Shown here: positions 13,380 to 22,658 of the stretch, piece by piece
How positions within the stretch are numbered: position 1 is the stretch's first letter
Layout: the number at the start of each line of letters is the position of its first letter
Source of the DNA: Meiothermus sp. Pnk-1
GTDB lineage: Bacteria; Deinococcota; Deinococci; Deinococcales; Thermaceae
Assembly (NCBI RefSeq): GCF_003226535.1
Contig: NZ_QKOB01000004.1
Span: 62,001 to 126,000 of the forward strand
Length of the DNA: 64,000 bases
Reading direction: 5' to 3'
Position numbers and translations under genes: made by a program
Notes under the pieces: model-generated
Databases searched by the model: none
Told to the model about the DNA's origin: nothing
The model's input: only the letters and a program-made list of their open reading frames with translations

Positions 13380-14333
13380 ATGAAGGTCATCGATCTTTTT
13401 TGTGGCATGGGTGGCCTGGCGCTGGGATTCGCCAGAAACGGCTTTGAGGTCACCGGTTATGACAGCTACCGCCGGGTAGGAGAGATCCTGGAACTCAACG
13501 CCATCGGCAAAGCGGAAGTGAAAGATCTTTCCCTTCAGGGGCAGGTTTCCCGTCCCTTATCAGTTGAGCCACTGGTGGTCACGGGAGGGCCACCCTGTCG
13601 GCCCTGGAGTAACGTTAACCGGCGACCGGATCGTTACCGGCAAGCTCACAGAGACTATGCATTGCTCGAAAGCTACTTCCGCTACGTAAGGAAGCTGCAG
13701 CCAGAGGCTTTTTTGATGGAGAATGTCCTCCCCGTCAGCACCGACGCCACCTTCCTGCGCTGGAAAAACTCACTGGCGAGACTGTACTGGATTGAATCCG
13801 GGCCGATCCGTTACTCCGACTTCGGGGCCGCTACTTCCCGCCAACGGTTCTTCGTGGTGGGCTTTCGCCGGGGGCGGCGGGTAAACCTCGCAAAGGAGTT
13901 CTTTGAGCGACTCGATAACCACCGGGCTCCCGCCCAGACGGTAGCCCAGGCCCTGGAATACCTGCTGCCGCTGGGCTATGGAGAAATGGCTGACCACCAC
14001 TGGCCGAACTTCAGAACCATCAACAACTACCTCGACAAATACTCGGAGAATCGCTTTGGCTGGTACAGGCTGGACCCCGATCGCCCCGCTCCCTCATTTG
14101 GCAGCGTGATGAAGACCTATATCCTCCATCCCTACGCCGGGAATGGCCACGGGATACCTCAGAGGGTCATCTCGGTTAGAGAGGCCATGTCGATCATGGG
14201 TTTTGACAAAGAATTCCGCTTCCCTGAACCCATGGGTATGAAGCATCGCTATCAGATGGTGGCGGACGCCGTGAGCCCTGTGTTCTCCAGCGTGGCAGCC
14301 AGGGTCATGCGGGAACTCCTGTATGAACTCTAG
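13380..14333 (+). CDS. drmMII: DNA (cytosine-5) methyltransferase, DISARM DrmMII type
   Basis: A 317-residue C5 methyltransferase. Motif I is D-L-F-C-G-M-G-G-L, motif IV is G-G-P-P-C-R-P-W-S (catalytic Cys), motif VI is M-E-N-V, motif VIII is S-R-Q-R-F-F-V-V-G-F, and motif X is near A-V-S-P-V-F-S-S-V. It methylates host DNA so that the DISARM nuclease machinery spares it; the target sequence is unknown. ATG 13380 gives the usual family N-terminus, although the frame is open from GTG 13347. It overlaps the glycosylase gene by 11 bases, so the operon is translationally coupled. Confidence 0.9.
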   Translation: MKVIDLFCGMGGLALGFARNGFEVTGYDSYRRVGEILELNAIGKAEVKDLSLQGQVSRPLSVEPLVVTGGPPCRPWSNVNRRPDRYRQAHRDYALLESYFRYVRKLQPEAFLMENVLPVSTDATFLRWKNSLARLYWIESGPIRYSDFGAATSRQRFFVVGFRRGRRVNLAKEFFERLDNHRAPAQTVAQALEYLLPLGYGEMADHHWPNFRTINNYLDKYSENRFGWYRLDPDRPAPSFGSVMKTYILHPYAGNGHGIPQRVISVREAMSIMGFDKEFRFPEPMGMKHRYQMVADAVSPVFSSVAARVMRELLYEL

Positions 14334-14985
14334 CAGCACCATCCATCAGCTTCGGGAGACCCTTATTGAATGGGGTCGCGACAACCTGAGGGTCTATCCC
14401 TGGAGGGAGACCCGGGAACCCTACCACATACTGCTCGCTGAGGTGCTGCTCCACCGCACACGAGCTGACCAGGTGGTGCCGATCTACCACAGGGTTCTGG
14501 AGCGCTACCCTACCGTCCACGCCCTGGCCGCAGCCCAGCTTGAAGACCTGGCTGACCTGCTCCGGTCACTGGGTCTGCACTGGCGGGTACCCCTACTACT
14601 TGAGATGGCACGGGAAGTGGTAAGTCGTTTTGGCGGTGACATTCCCGCCAGCGTGGAAATGCTCAGGACACTGCCCGGGATCGGCCTGTACATTGCTGCC
14701 GCAACGTCCTGTTTCGCCTTTGATCGGCCCGAGCCAATCCTGGATACCAACACCGTACGCGTGCTTGGCAGGCTTTTCCGGCTGGATGTTCAGGAGTCTT
14801 CACGCAAAAGCAGAAAATTTCGCACAATAATGGCAGAGCTGCTGGACAGAGACCGACCGAGGCTATTCAACCTCGCCCTGCTCGACCTTGCGGCTCTTAT
14901 CTGCACCCCCGCCATGCCTGCGTGTCATCGATGCCCGCTGCAATCCATCTGTCTTTATGGGAGCCAGTATGCCACTGCGAAGTGA
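14323..14985 (+). CDS. Mig-like G:T mismatch (thymine) DNA glycosylase
   Basis: HhH-GPD glycosylase of 220 residues. The helix-hairpin-helix reads L-P-G-I-G-L-Y-I-A. Tyr stands where endonuclease III has its catalytic Lys, as in the archaeal Mig G:T glycosylase. The general-base Asp is in I-L-D-T-N-T-V-R-V. A C-terminal [4Fe-4S] cluster follows: C-x6-C-x2-C-x5-C. It should remove T arising by deamination of 5-methylcytosine, protecting sites made by the methyltransferase next door, a need that grows at high temperature. It overlaps both neighbours (11 and 17 bases). MutY-like activity is the main alternative. Confidence 0.85.
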   Translation: MNSSSTIHQLRETLIEWGRDNLRVYPWRETREPYHILLAEVLLHRTRADQVVPIYHRVLERYPTVHALAAAQLEDLADLLRSLGLHWRVPLLLEMAREVVSRFGGDIPASVEMLRTLPGIGLYIAAATSCFAFDRPEPILDTNTVRVLGRLFRLDVQESSRKSRKFRTIMAELLDRDRPRLFNLALLDLAALICTPAMPACHRCPLQSICLYGSQYATAK

Positions 14986-17900
14986 ACTTGTATCGGAAGT
15001 TGTGTGTGATCTTCTCGGCCCCAGGAAAGGGGTGAGGGAAACCCTGGACGAAAGTCCGCTGGGCGAGTACATCACTGGCGTTTTGCAACCTGCAGACCTC
15101 ACTGCTCAGATTCGCGACCTGGACACCGAGGCGGAGACCCCTGAGGAAGATTCCGAAGCCGGTGAGGAGGATCGGGACGGTGACCTAGACTCTGTCGCCC
15201 CGGTCTTTTCACCGGCTCTTGATCCGAAGAGCCGTCCCTCGGTGCTTGGCCTCTCTTTTGAGGTGGCGGGGGCCCTGCCCCTCAAACTGAGTTTCTGCGT
15301 GACCTGGGCACGTTACTTCGAAATCAACCAGGGCGGCCGTCGTAACTGGAGCCGCCGGCCCCGTGTCTGGATCGCCGATTCGGTTGAGGTGAGCAACGGG
15401 TTAACGCTGTGGCTGGATGAATCCGGCCGCGCAAGCTCGGAAAGGCAGACGACAAGCGAGCTTTCGCTTCACCTTCGCCTCATCCGGGAGGGTGAGGGGG
15501 TAAGGATATGGCTGCAGCTCGTCAATCGCATACCGCCGGCCGACAAAGAAGTGCTTTCGGCAGCAGAGTGCATCTATCAACCCTCAGTACGGATACTGCT
15601 GGGGGAACGTATCCGCCTCATGCCCATGCGTTCGCAGGGGGAAGCAGAGGAGGGCAGGCTCGAATTTCTCTATCGAAACCGTCCGGCCTATGCACGCGGC
15701 CACCTGTGCTCCGCTATCTGGCGTGAGATAGACCCCGAGCGACCCTTCGGCAGTCCAGGCAGGAAAACCAGTTTTACCTGGCCTGATGGCGAACTTCTCG
15801 ATGAGCATGACCGTGAGCGATTCCTGGCTCCGGATGTTCGTTCCGAGTTCATACCGATGTATGCTCTGCAGGCTCCGAGCTGGGAATGGGAGGAAAGGTA
15901 CGGGCGGGCTCCGGAACTCGACGCCGCTGTGCTCTCACGCTCGTGCGAAGTCCAGCATCTGGTACCCATGCTCGAGCCCCTGGTGCACGGTTATGAGAAG
16001 TGGATTGATGAGTGTTCTGCCCGGGCTGTGGCATTCGAGGGACGGGATGCAACAGCCGCCCAGGAGCTTCTCGAAGAGGCGAAGCAGGTGCTGCACAGGA
16101 TGAGGCGCGGCCTCGAGGTGCTGCGCAGCGATCCGGATGCCCGCCTGGCCTTCTGCTTTGCCAACCGGGTGATGTGGCAGCAGGCTTCCTGGAAACAGCC
16201 GGGTGGGGCTGGCACTTTGCGCTGGCGACCCTTCCAGCTCGGGTTCATGCTCTCGATCCTGGAGTCGGTGGTGAACCCTGGATCCGACGACAGAACCGTC
16301 TGTGATCTGCTGTGGGTTCCCACCGGAGGCGGGAAGACCGAGGCATATCTTGCCATGGCTGCGTTCACCATGGCTTATAGAAGGCGGCGTGCCCTGCGCC
16401 AGAATAGTGGAGGCCATTCGGGTGCGGGTACAGCCGTAATCTCGCGATATACCCTCAAGCTGCTTACCCTCCAGCAGTACCGCCGCGCCCTGGCGATGGT
16501 TACGGCCTGCGAGTTCCTGCGCGTCCAGGGACTCGAGAGGGGGCAGGCAGGGTGGAGACCGGAGGGTTGCACGGACACCTCGAACTTCATCTGGGGAACA
16601 GCACGCTTTTCCATCGGACTGTGGGTCGGCGGAGGACTGACCCCCAATCGACTTAACGATTTCCGTGACCAGCGCGGAGCGATCAGCATTTTGCGCGGGG
16701 AGTATGGTCAGGGGGAGCCAGCCCAGGTGCTCAACTGCCCTGCATGCGACGCGCTGCTTGCCCTTCCCAGACGGGGTCTTCCCGCCGGTAAACATCGAGT
16801 CCACCTTGTCCTCAGGCAGTCAAAGGACGAGGTGGACCAGCATCTGCCGCATATCCACAGGATGCGCGAGGCCAGCAGCCTGACATGCACCTCTACCGCC
16901 TTACCCTCGAACCACACTGTCCTTACTCTGGATTTCACCCTGACACGATCCCTTACCCAGGCAGCGTTTGATGCCTGGTGGAAGAACGGCCCGGGGCGGA
17001 CACTTACTCTCTGCCCTCTCAGCGCCGCACGACCCGGGTACTTTGCCAGGACACGGCGCAACATCAAGTCAGGAGGCGCGGAGATCCCGGTGGATTTTGA
17101 GATCTGGTGCCCTGACCCTGACTGCCCCCTGGGCAGGACACTCTGGTGCGAGAGCGCCCCGGCTGATGACTCATACTTTCTTAAGTCCACAGGAATTGCA
17201 CGCAAAGGACTGAATGGGGGATATCAGCACACACGTATCGGAACAGTCGAGGTCAGGCTCCCCCATTCCGGCGCTGGCAGACTCCGCCGGGTCATCCCCC
17301 CGTGGCAGGCCCGGGGCTCAACCCTGGCTGCTTCACGTGTTCCCATTCCTGCTCAGACCGTCGATGAGCAGCTGTACGCTCACCCTCCGTCTTTACTCAT
17401 TGCAACCGTGGATAAGTTCGCCCGCCTGGCCTTTGAGCCCCGTGCAGCGCGTCTGTTCGGAAACGTGGGTTATTACCACCCCTGGGATGGTTACACACTG
17501 GACCGCGAAGAGTGCTCGGCCATGGCTGACCTCGGCACAGCCTGTCAGCCCCTCGACCCACCAGAGCTCATTCTTCAGGATGAACTCCATCTGCTGGAGG
17601 GACCCCTGGGCAGTATGGTCGGGCTGTATGAGATCGCTATTGATACCCTTGCCTGCAATCAGGGCTATCCTGCGAAATACATATCCTCATCGGCGACGGT
17701 GCGAGAGGCGGGCAGCCAGATCCAGGCTATATTCAACCGCAGGCTGGCGGTCTTTCCGCCTCGCGGACTCGAGGTGGATGACCGTTTCTTCCTGCGCACT
17801 GCCGAACCCCACCCACTCGATGAATCGCGGCCAGGTCAGCTGTTCGTTGGCCTTGCCGCACCCGGCACCGGTCCGCTCAAGCCGCTCTACAGGTTATGGT

Positions 17901-18868
17901 CGATTCTGCTCCAGGCAGCTCATGTGCGCTCTGGCGACCCGGACTTCGACTACTTCAAAACGCTGGCAGGCTATTTCAATGCGGTACGGGAGCTCGCAGG
18001 CGTGCGTGCCCTCACCCGCCAGGATATCAAGCTGCATCTGCAGACCCTGGCGGACAGACGGGGAGAAAGTCCCCGACCGTTCGATGAGGATGGCATCCTT
18101 GAGCTTTCAAGCCGTGAAGATTCCACTGACCTGCCAGCGATTCTGGAGCGTCTGAGCAGAAGTGGTTCTGAGTCACCGGATGCCCTGCTGGCCACCTCCA
18201 TGTTCGGAACGGGTGTGGATGTTTCACGGCTCTCCCTGATGGTGGTGCATGGACAGCCGAAGACAACATCCTCCTATATCCAGGCTGCCGGACGTGTTGG
18301 TCGCGCCCGTGCAGCCCTGGTGCTGACGTTTTTGCGAGCCAGTCGGCCTCGCGACCTGAGCCACTACGAATTTTTCTGTGGTTATCACCGACAGATCTAT
18401 CGGCACGTTGAACCGGTGACCGTCATGCCCTTCTCTCCGGGGGCTCTGGATCTTGCGGTGGGGCCGGTTATGGTGGCGCTGCTGATCAACAGGCGCCAGA
18501 CCAGCGCTCGCTGGAAAAACAACCCGGGGTACATAAAATCTTCCGATCCACTGGTTCGTGCTGACATCTCCGATCCCCCGCGAATTATCGAAGCGCGTGG
18601 ACAGACCCAGCCAGAACTGCGGAGGCCGCTGCCGGGAGATGCGCAGTTATTTGCAGCTTCAGAACTCGATCGCTGGAGGATGATCGCCCGCAGCCAGGAT
18701 GGATTGAAGTACTGGGAGTACTCGCCCTATGATCCACCCAGACATCCAGTGGTCCTTGGGGATCCTGCACACCAGGGAGCCGGACTGCCAGTGGTCTATG
18801 AAAATGCCCCGCAATCCCTCCGGGAAGTTGAGGAAACCATCAGCATTGATACGGGAGGAGACAGCTGA
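14969..18868 (+). CDS. drmA: DISARM helicase DrmA
   Basis: A 1299-residue superfamily 2 helicase. Walker A is V-P-T-G-G-G-K-T-E-A-Y (about residue 450). The DExH-like box is L-I-L-Q-D-E-L-H-L-L-E-G (about 870). A large ~400-residue insert separates them and contains paired cysteines. Motifs V/VI are M-F-G-T-G-V-D-V-S and Q-A-A-G-R-V-G-R (about 1075-1110). DrmA with DrmB binds and translocates on invading DNA. ATG 14969 is chosen because GGGAG precedes it and upstream codons belong to the glycosylase gene. Its stop overlaps the drmB start (TGATG). Confidence 0.9.
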   Translation: MPLRSELVSEVVCDLLGPRKGVRETLDESPLGEYITGVLQPADLTAQIRDLDTEAETPEEDSEAGEEDRDGDLDSVAPVFSPALDPKSRPSVLGLSFEVAGALPLKLSFCVTWARYFEINQGGRRNWSRRPRVWIADSVEVSNGLTLWLDESGRASSERQTTSELSLHLRLIREGEGVRIWLQLVNRIPPADKEVLSAAECIYQPSVRILLGERIRLMPMRSQGEAEEGRLEFLYRNRPAYARGHLCSAIWREIDPERPFGSPGRKTSFTWPDGELLDEHDRERFLAPDVRSEFIPMYALQAPSWEWEERYGRAPELDAAVLSRSCEVQHLVPMLEPLVHGYEKWIDECSARAVAFEGRDATAAQELLEEAKQVLHRMRRGLEVLRSDPDARLAFCFANRVMWQQASWKQPGGAGTLRWRPFQLGFMLSILESVVNPGSDDRTVCDLLWVPTGGGKTEAYLAMAAFTMAYRRRRALRQNSGGHSGAGTAVISRYTLKLLTLQQYRRALAMVTACEFLRVQGLERGQAGWRPEGCTDTSNFIWGTARFSIGLWVGGGLTPNRLNDFRDQRGAISILRGEYGQGEPAQVLNCPACDALLALPRRGLPAGKHRVHLVLRQSKDEVDQHLPHIHRMREASSLTCTSTALPSNHTVLTLDFTLTRSLTQAAFDAWWKNGPGRTLTLCPLSAARPGYFARTRRNIKSGGAEIPVDFEIWCPDPDCPLGRTLWCESAPADDSYFLKSTGIARKGLNGGYQHTRIGTVEVRLPHSGAGRLRRVIPPWQARGSTLAASRVPIPAQTVDEQLYAHPPSLLIATVDKFARLAFEPRAARLFGNVGYYHPWDGYTLDREECSAMADLGTACQPLDPPELILQDELHLLEGPLGSMVGLYEIAIDTLACNQGYPAKYISSSATVREAGSQIQAIFNRRLAVFPPRGLEVDDRFFLRTAEPHPLDESRPGQLFVGLAAPGTGPLKPLYRLWSILLQAAHVRSGDPDFDYFKTLAGYFNAVRELAGVRALTRQDIKLHLQTLADRRGESPRPFDEDGILELSSREDSTDLPAILERLSRSGSESPDALLATSMFGTGVDVSRLSLMVVHGQPKTTSSYIQAAGRVGRARAALVLTFLRASRPRDLSHYEFFCGYHRQIYRHVEPVTVMPFSPGALDLAVGPVMVALLINRRQTSARWKNNPGYIKSSDPLVRADISDPPRIIEARGQTQPELRRPLPGDAQLFAASELDRWRMIARSQDGLKYWEYSPYDPPRHPVVLGDPAHQGAGLPVVYENAPQSLREVEETISIDTGGDS

Positions 18869-20721
18869 TGCCCAGATATCAGGAGGTACGCCTTTCACAG
18901 CTCATTCTGCAGCTCGGGCCCGGAGCCATTGTGGAAACCACAGGGGGCCCGCGGCTGGTGCCCCTTGCTCAGCACGGACTCTTCCCTCAAGGTGTGGACC
19001 CGGATAGATTTGCCCTGGACACGCCACATCTAAAGACCATTCTGGGTGACCGCCGTGTTTTTCGGGTGCCTTCAAATGCGATGCTGGGCCGTCCAGCGCA
19101 CAGGCCCCTCTATCGAACCAGGGCTTTCCCGGTGTGGAAGCTCTGCGTGAAGCACTCCATTCTTTATCCCCGAGCCTGCCCTGATTGTGAGAAATCCGGT
19201 GAACAATCACGTCGCATCGAGGCCATCCGTTTCGTGATGGCCTGCCCTGAAGGACACCTTGATGAGGTGAACTGGAATCTCCTGGTCCATTCGAAGAAAC
19301 CATGCACGGAGGAGGCTGCACCGGAGTACTTCCTGTGGCGCAACCAGGGAAGCAGCCTGAGCGCCACGCTGATCAGGTGCCCGCGCTGTCACCAGCAGAT
19401 CAGCCTCGGGGAGGCGTACAACCGTCCTTGGCCGTGTTCAGGCCGCTATCCAGAGCGCGAGCAGCTCGATAGTGGTCCTCAGAGGAGTGGCTGCAGCCAG
19501 CGGGCCTGGATCATTCAGCGACAGGCCACAAGCCTTCGTATTCCAGAACTGCTCACCTTCATCACCGTACCGCCACTGGAGACCCGGCTGCACCAGCTCC
19601 TGGGCCGGCCGAGAGTGAGGGAAAGCCTGGAGAGCGCCCTCGCGATGCTGGGACGGCTGAATCGATCACAGCAGCGTTTAGAAGACCCTGCAGAACAGGA
19701 ATTCCAGCAGTGGCTCGGAAGTGCCTGCCCGAAAGGGCCGGGTGGGCTGCGGGATGACGAAATTGAATACATACAGCAGCAGGACTTCGGGGCCATCAGG
19801 TCTGCCGTCCGCGATCTCCTCACCCATCATCCCGCTCCCGACATGCAACGAATACTTCTGGACGAGTTTCGCGCCTTTCGGGTCGGGGCTGTGCAGGGAG
19901 TGCCTCCGAAAGTGACGACAGGTCCGACAGGACCGAAGCCCGTATCACTGCTGGAAATCAATCCGGCACGGGTAAGGGTGGTTCCGGGCGCCCGGGGCAG
20001 CATACGGTTCAGGGTGGCTCCCGTCGAGAAGCTTCACTCGGTAACTGTTCAGATCGGATACAGGAGGGCTGTTGGTCCGGCTCTTGAAGGCATACCCGGG
20101 AAGTTCGTCCCCATCGATTCCAGCTTCGAAGGGCAGACCTGGCTTCCAGGGTATAAGGCAATGGGAGAGGGCATCTTCCTGACTGCTGACGGGGACGGAT
20201 GGCACCCTCCTCTCCGGGGGGCCTCTGCAGGAAAATGGCAGGAGGGCTTTGAGGAAGCGGGGCGGTTACCTGACCTGGCCGGCATTCATCCGGGAAACCA
20301 TGGACGCAACGCATTGCATCCGGTCTTCGTCTGGTGGCACACGCTTTCCCACCTGCTTGTGCGAGCATTATCGGTGGAATCTGGATACAGCCTTGCATCC
20401 ATCCGTGAGCGTATCTACCTTGAGGTAAATGAGGCGACCGGTCAGGCATGCGGCGGCATCCTTCTATACACATCAGGATATGGTTCAGACGGAACTCTCG
20501 GTGGATTGATCGCCCTTGTACCCAGATTTGAGCATATTCTGGCCTCGGCAATATCAATGGGGGAAACCTGCTCAGCGGATCCGCTATGTCGTGAGCACCA
20601 CTTCATTCTGGGTAAGCACTCCGGCGCTGCCTGTTATGCCTGCTCGCTCATCTCTGAAACAAGTTGCGAACAGCGGAATCTATGGCTGGATCGCAACGTT
20701 CTTCTTGATAACCTACCCTGA
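18868..20721 (+). CDS. drmB: DISARM protein DrmB (DUF1998)
   Basis: A 617-residue partner of DrmA. The N-terminal part has Cys pairs (A-C-P-D-C-E, I-R-C-P-R-C-H) that probably bind zinc. The C-terminal DUF1998 region reads G-I-L-L-Y-T-S-G-Y-G-S-D-G-T-L-G-G-L followed by Cys-rich A-C-Y-A-C-S-L-I-S-E-T-S-C-E. In DISARM, DrmA and DrmB form the core complex that recognises DNA and blocks phage entry. ATG overlaps the drmA stop, so expression is coupled. No lesion is seen. Confidence 0.9.
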   Translation: MPRYQEVRLSQLILQLGPGAIVETTGGPRLVPLAQHGLFPQGVDPDRFALDTPHLKTILGDRRVFRVPSNAMLGRPAHRPLYRTRAFPVWKLCVKHSILYPRACPDCEKSGEQSRRIEAIRFVMACPEGHLDEVNWNLLVHSKKPCTEEAAPEYFLWRNQGSSLSATLIRCPRCHQQISLGEAYNRPWPCSGRYPEREQLDSGPQRSGCSQRAWIIQRQATSLRIPELLTFITVPPLETRLHQLLGRPRVRESLESALAMLGRLNRSQQRLEDPAEQEFQQWLGSACPKGPGGLRDDEIEYIQQQDFGAIRSAVRDLLTHHPAPDMQRILLDEFRAFRVGAVQGVPPKVTTGPTGPKPVSLLEINPARVRVVPGARGSIRFRVAPVEKLHSVTVQIGYRRAVGPALEGIPGKFVPIDSSFEGQTWLPGYKAMGEGIFLTADGDGWHPPLRGASAGKWQEGFEEAGRLPDLAGIHPGNHGRNALHPVFVWWHTLSHLLVRALSVESGYSLASIRERIYLEVNEATGQACGGILLYTSGYGSDGTLGGLIALVPRFEHILASAISMGETCSADPLCREHHFILGKHSGAACYACSLISETSCEQRNLWLDRNVLLDNLP

Positions 20722-20729
20722 GGCCTGAG

Positions 20730-21191
20730 ATGCCACTCAAAGCCATCCTCGCCACTGGTGACCGTCTTGTAGGCGCGGGAGTACGTTCCTTCGAGCCGGT
20801 CATTGAGGAACTGATCGGGGCCGCCAGGTCAGAGATTCAGATTGCCGCTTACAGTTTCGACCCGTCATTTGTGCGGATTCTGGAGAATCTTGTCCACATA
20901 GGAAGAACAGGTGTCGGGATAACCATCATAACCCGCGCAATCTCAGCTCAGCATTCAAAAGTGCAGACAGCCTTGAAGAGGCTGTCTGAAGATCAAAGGG
21001 TGTTCGAATTCCCTGACTCCCCCACTGGCTGCTTGCATATGAAGGTGCTGGTGGTTGACCGTGATAACGCCATAGTTGGCTCGGCCAACTTTACTATGGG
21101 TGGTCTCGTGTCGAATCACGAGCTGGGTGTGTGGCTGACAGGACCAGAAGCATGGCAGATTGGCGCCCTTCTTGATCGACTGATTGCTTGA
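20730..21191 (+). CDS. drmC: DISARM phospholipase-D-family protein DrmC
   Basis: A 153-residue PLD-type nuclease domain with one HKD motif: H-M-K-V-L-V-V-D, then G-S-A-N-F-T-M-G-G. One motif means the active site forms in a dimer. DrmC accompanies DrmA and DrmB in DISARM but is dispensable in the systems tested. It begins eight bases after drmB with CTGAGG upstream. It is the last gene of the operon. A drmE gene of class 2 systems was not found in the window. Confidence 0.85.
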   Translation: MPLKAILATGDRLVGAGVRSFEPVIEELIGAARSEIQIAAYSFDPSFVRILENLVHIGRTGVGITIITRAISAQHSKVQTALKRLSEDQRVFEFPDSPTGCLHMKVLVVDRDNAIVGSANFTMGGLVSNHELGVWLTGPEAWQIGALLDRLIA

Positions 21192-21276
21192 TAGCACACA
21201 AGGTATAGCCCCTTAGTAGAAGCTTTCGGTCACGTGTACCTGGAAGGGTGTCATCCCTCTATGACTCTCCTGTCGT

Positions 21277-22026
21277 TCACCTCTTCGTGAACACCCGCCG
21301 GTAGCTCTCCCCCACGCTCGCCAAGGAACTCTCGGCGTAGATCTGGGTGGTCTTGGGGTCCTGGTGCCCCAGGAACTTCTGGAGCTGCTCGAGGGGCATC
21401 CCCCGGTCGAGGAGGATCTGCGCCACCGAGTGCCTGAGCAGGTGCGGGTAGACCCGCCGCTCGAGGCCCGCCTCCTTCGCGGCGGCCTGGATGAGCTTCT
21501 GGATGGCCCGGGGGGAGTAGCGCTGGTGGCGGTTGGACTCGAAGAGGTAGCCCCGGGTACGCCCCGCCAGGTGGACCCGAAGCTCCTGGGCCAGGGCGGG
21601 CAGGATCGGGACGTAGCGCACTGAGTCCTTTTTGGCCTTGTGGACGTAGAGGTGGGGGGCCTCCCCGTCGAGGTGGAGGTCCTGGGCCCGGAGAAAGACG
21701 AACTCGCTGACCCGGCACCCGGTGTAGAAGAGCGTCTTCAGCATCAGGCCGTAGACCGGCCTCCTGGCGTTCAGGCGATACGCCGCTTCCAGCAGACGGC
21801 TCACCGCTTCGGGGGAGAGCCGCTCCACCACCCGGCGGCGCTGCGCAGGCGGGGCGAGGTCCAGCATCCGGCGCACCCGCTCGACCACATACTTGCTCTG
21901 GTCATAGTCCAGGTGGGCCTTGCGCCAGAGCTTGGCGGTCTCCCGGATCACCGCTTCAAGTTCAGAGTTCGCTTTCGTTTTCTTACCGCGCACTTCGACC
22001 AGCTTGAGGGGGGTTGCGCTCTCCAT
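21277..22026 (-). CDS. Tyrosine recombinase / integrase
   Basis: A 249-residue XerC/D-like recombinase. The N-terminal core-binding part is short. The catalytic domain shows G-C-R-V-S-E-F (first Arg), H-L-L-R-H-S (His-x-x-Arg) and T-Q-I-Y-A-E (nucleophilic Tyr). It catalyses site-specific strand exchange. It faces the DISARM operon and lies at the change from island to metabolic genes, so it is a candidate for moving the island. A perfect 8-bp inverted repeat lies just upstream of its start (22049-22078). No attachment-site duplication was found by eye. Confidence 0.9.
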   Translation of the reverse strand: MESATPLKLVEVRGKKTKANSELEAVIRETAKLWRKAHLDYDQSKYVVERVRRMLDLAPPAQRRRVVERLSPEAVSRLLEAAYRLNARRPVYGLMLKTLFYTGCRVSEFVFLRAQDLHLDGEAPHLYVHKAKKDSVRYVPILPALAQELRVHLAGRTRGYLFESNRHQRYSPRAIQKLIQAAAKEAGLERRVYPHLLRHSVAQILLDRGMPLEQLQKFLGHQDPKTTQIYAESSLASVGESYRRVFTKR

Positions 22027-22048
22027 GACCCCCTCAGTCTAGCCGGAA

Positions 22049-22078
22049 AAGTTCGCTGTATGTAGATTGTGCGAACTT
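22049..22078. promoter_or_regulatory. Inverted repeat upstream of integrase gene
   Basis: AAGTTCGC (22049-22056) and GCGAACTT (22071-22078) are perfect inverted arms separated by 14 bases, starting 23 bases before the integrase start codon. It could be a recombinase core site or an operator. Confidence 0.45.
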
Positions 22079-22096
22079 ACCCTACGTGACGGCTCC

Positions 22097-22375
22097 TCAC
22101 GGCTTCGCGGTTCTTATCGACCTTGCCCTGCCCATCCCCGCAGACCCCGTCCAGGCCAAGCGGCGTAGTTCCGCGGCGATGGCTGGGTAGACCTTGTCGC
22201 CGTATCGGCAGGCGTATGGCAATGCTTCTAGTTCTGCCTTGTTGGGGCGGATGTCCCAGGTGTTCGTTGGGAGTTTCACCCCTCGAACTATCCGATGGAA
22301 CCCTACTCCACACTTCAAGGTGCATGGGGAACGTTGTCCCCAAGGGGATTTTGCCGCACATCCGCCACCCACCAT
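22097..22375 (-). CDS. Doubtful small protein (92 aa)
   Basis: Minus-strand frame whose second half (T-N-T-W-D-I-R-P-N-K-A-E-L-E-A-L) has a natural amino-acid mix, followed by Y-A-C-R-Y-G-D-K-V-Y-P. The first half looks random. It could be the remnant of a mobile-element gene next to the integrase. No family or ribosome site supports it. The remaining ~280 bases to the IclR gene hold a GC hairpin near 22447-22470 and no gene. Confidence 0.3.
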   Translation of the reverse strand: MVGGGCAAKSPWGQRSPCTLKCGVGFHRIVRGVKLPTNTWDIRPNKAELEALPYACRYGDKVYPAIAAELRRLAWTGSAGMGRARSIRTAKP

Positions 22376-22630
22376 GTTATGTCCAACTCAAATGTACGCC
22401 CGTTGGGCGTGACCCGGACTGAAGTTCCGGGGGATTATAGCCCCCCACCCCCCTTTCTCTAAGAGGGGAGTATAGTAGACGGGGGCAAAACAAAGAGAGT
22501 AAGCAAGACAGGGACGTGATTATGCGCCCTTCCCAATATTTGACCAAGGTTTGGTATACATAGCTCCGACCTCACTCATGTTTCTCACTTGAAAAACTAT
22601 ATAAACTCCGTTTGTACCAAAAGTAAACCG

Positions 22631-22650
22631 GCGTTTCATATACGAAAAGG
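22631..22650. promoter_or_regulatory. Possible IclR operator
   Basis: TTTCATATACGAAA, an inverted repeat (TTTC/GAAA), lies about 15 bases before the IclR start codon, in the place and form expected for autoregulation. Evidence is positional only. Confidence 0.3.
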
Positions 22651-22658
22651 TAGCCTTC

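Noticed and set aside
22376-22658. tRNA gene as integration site near the integrase
   Set aside because: No cloverleaf or T-loop sequence was found in this spacer on either strand.
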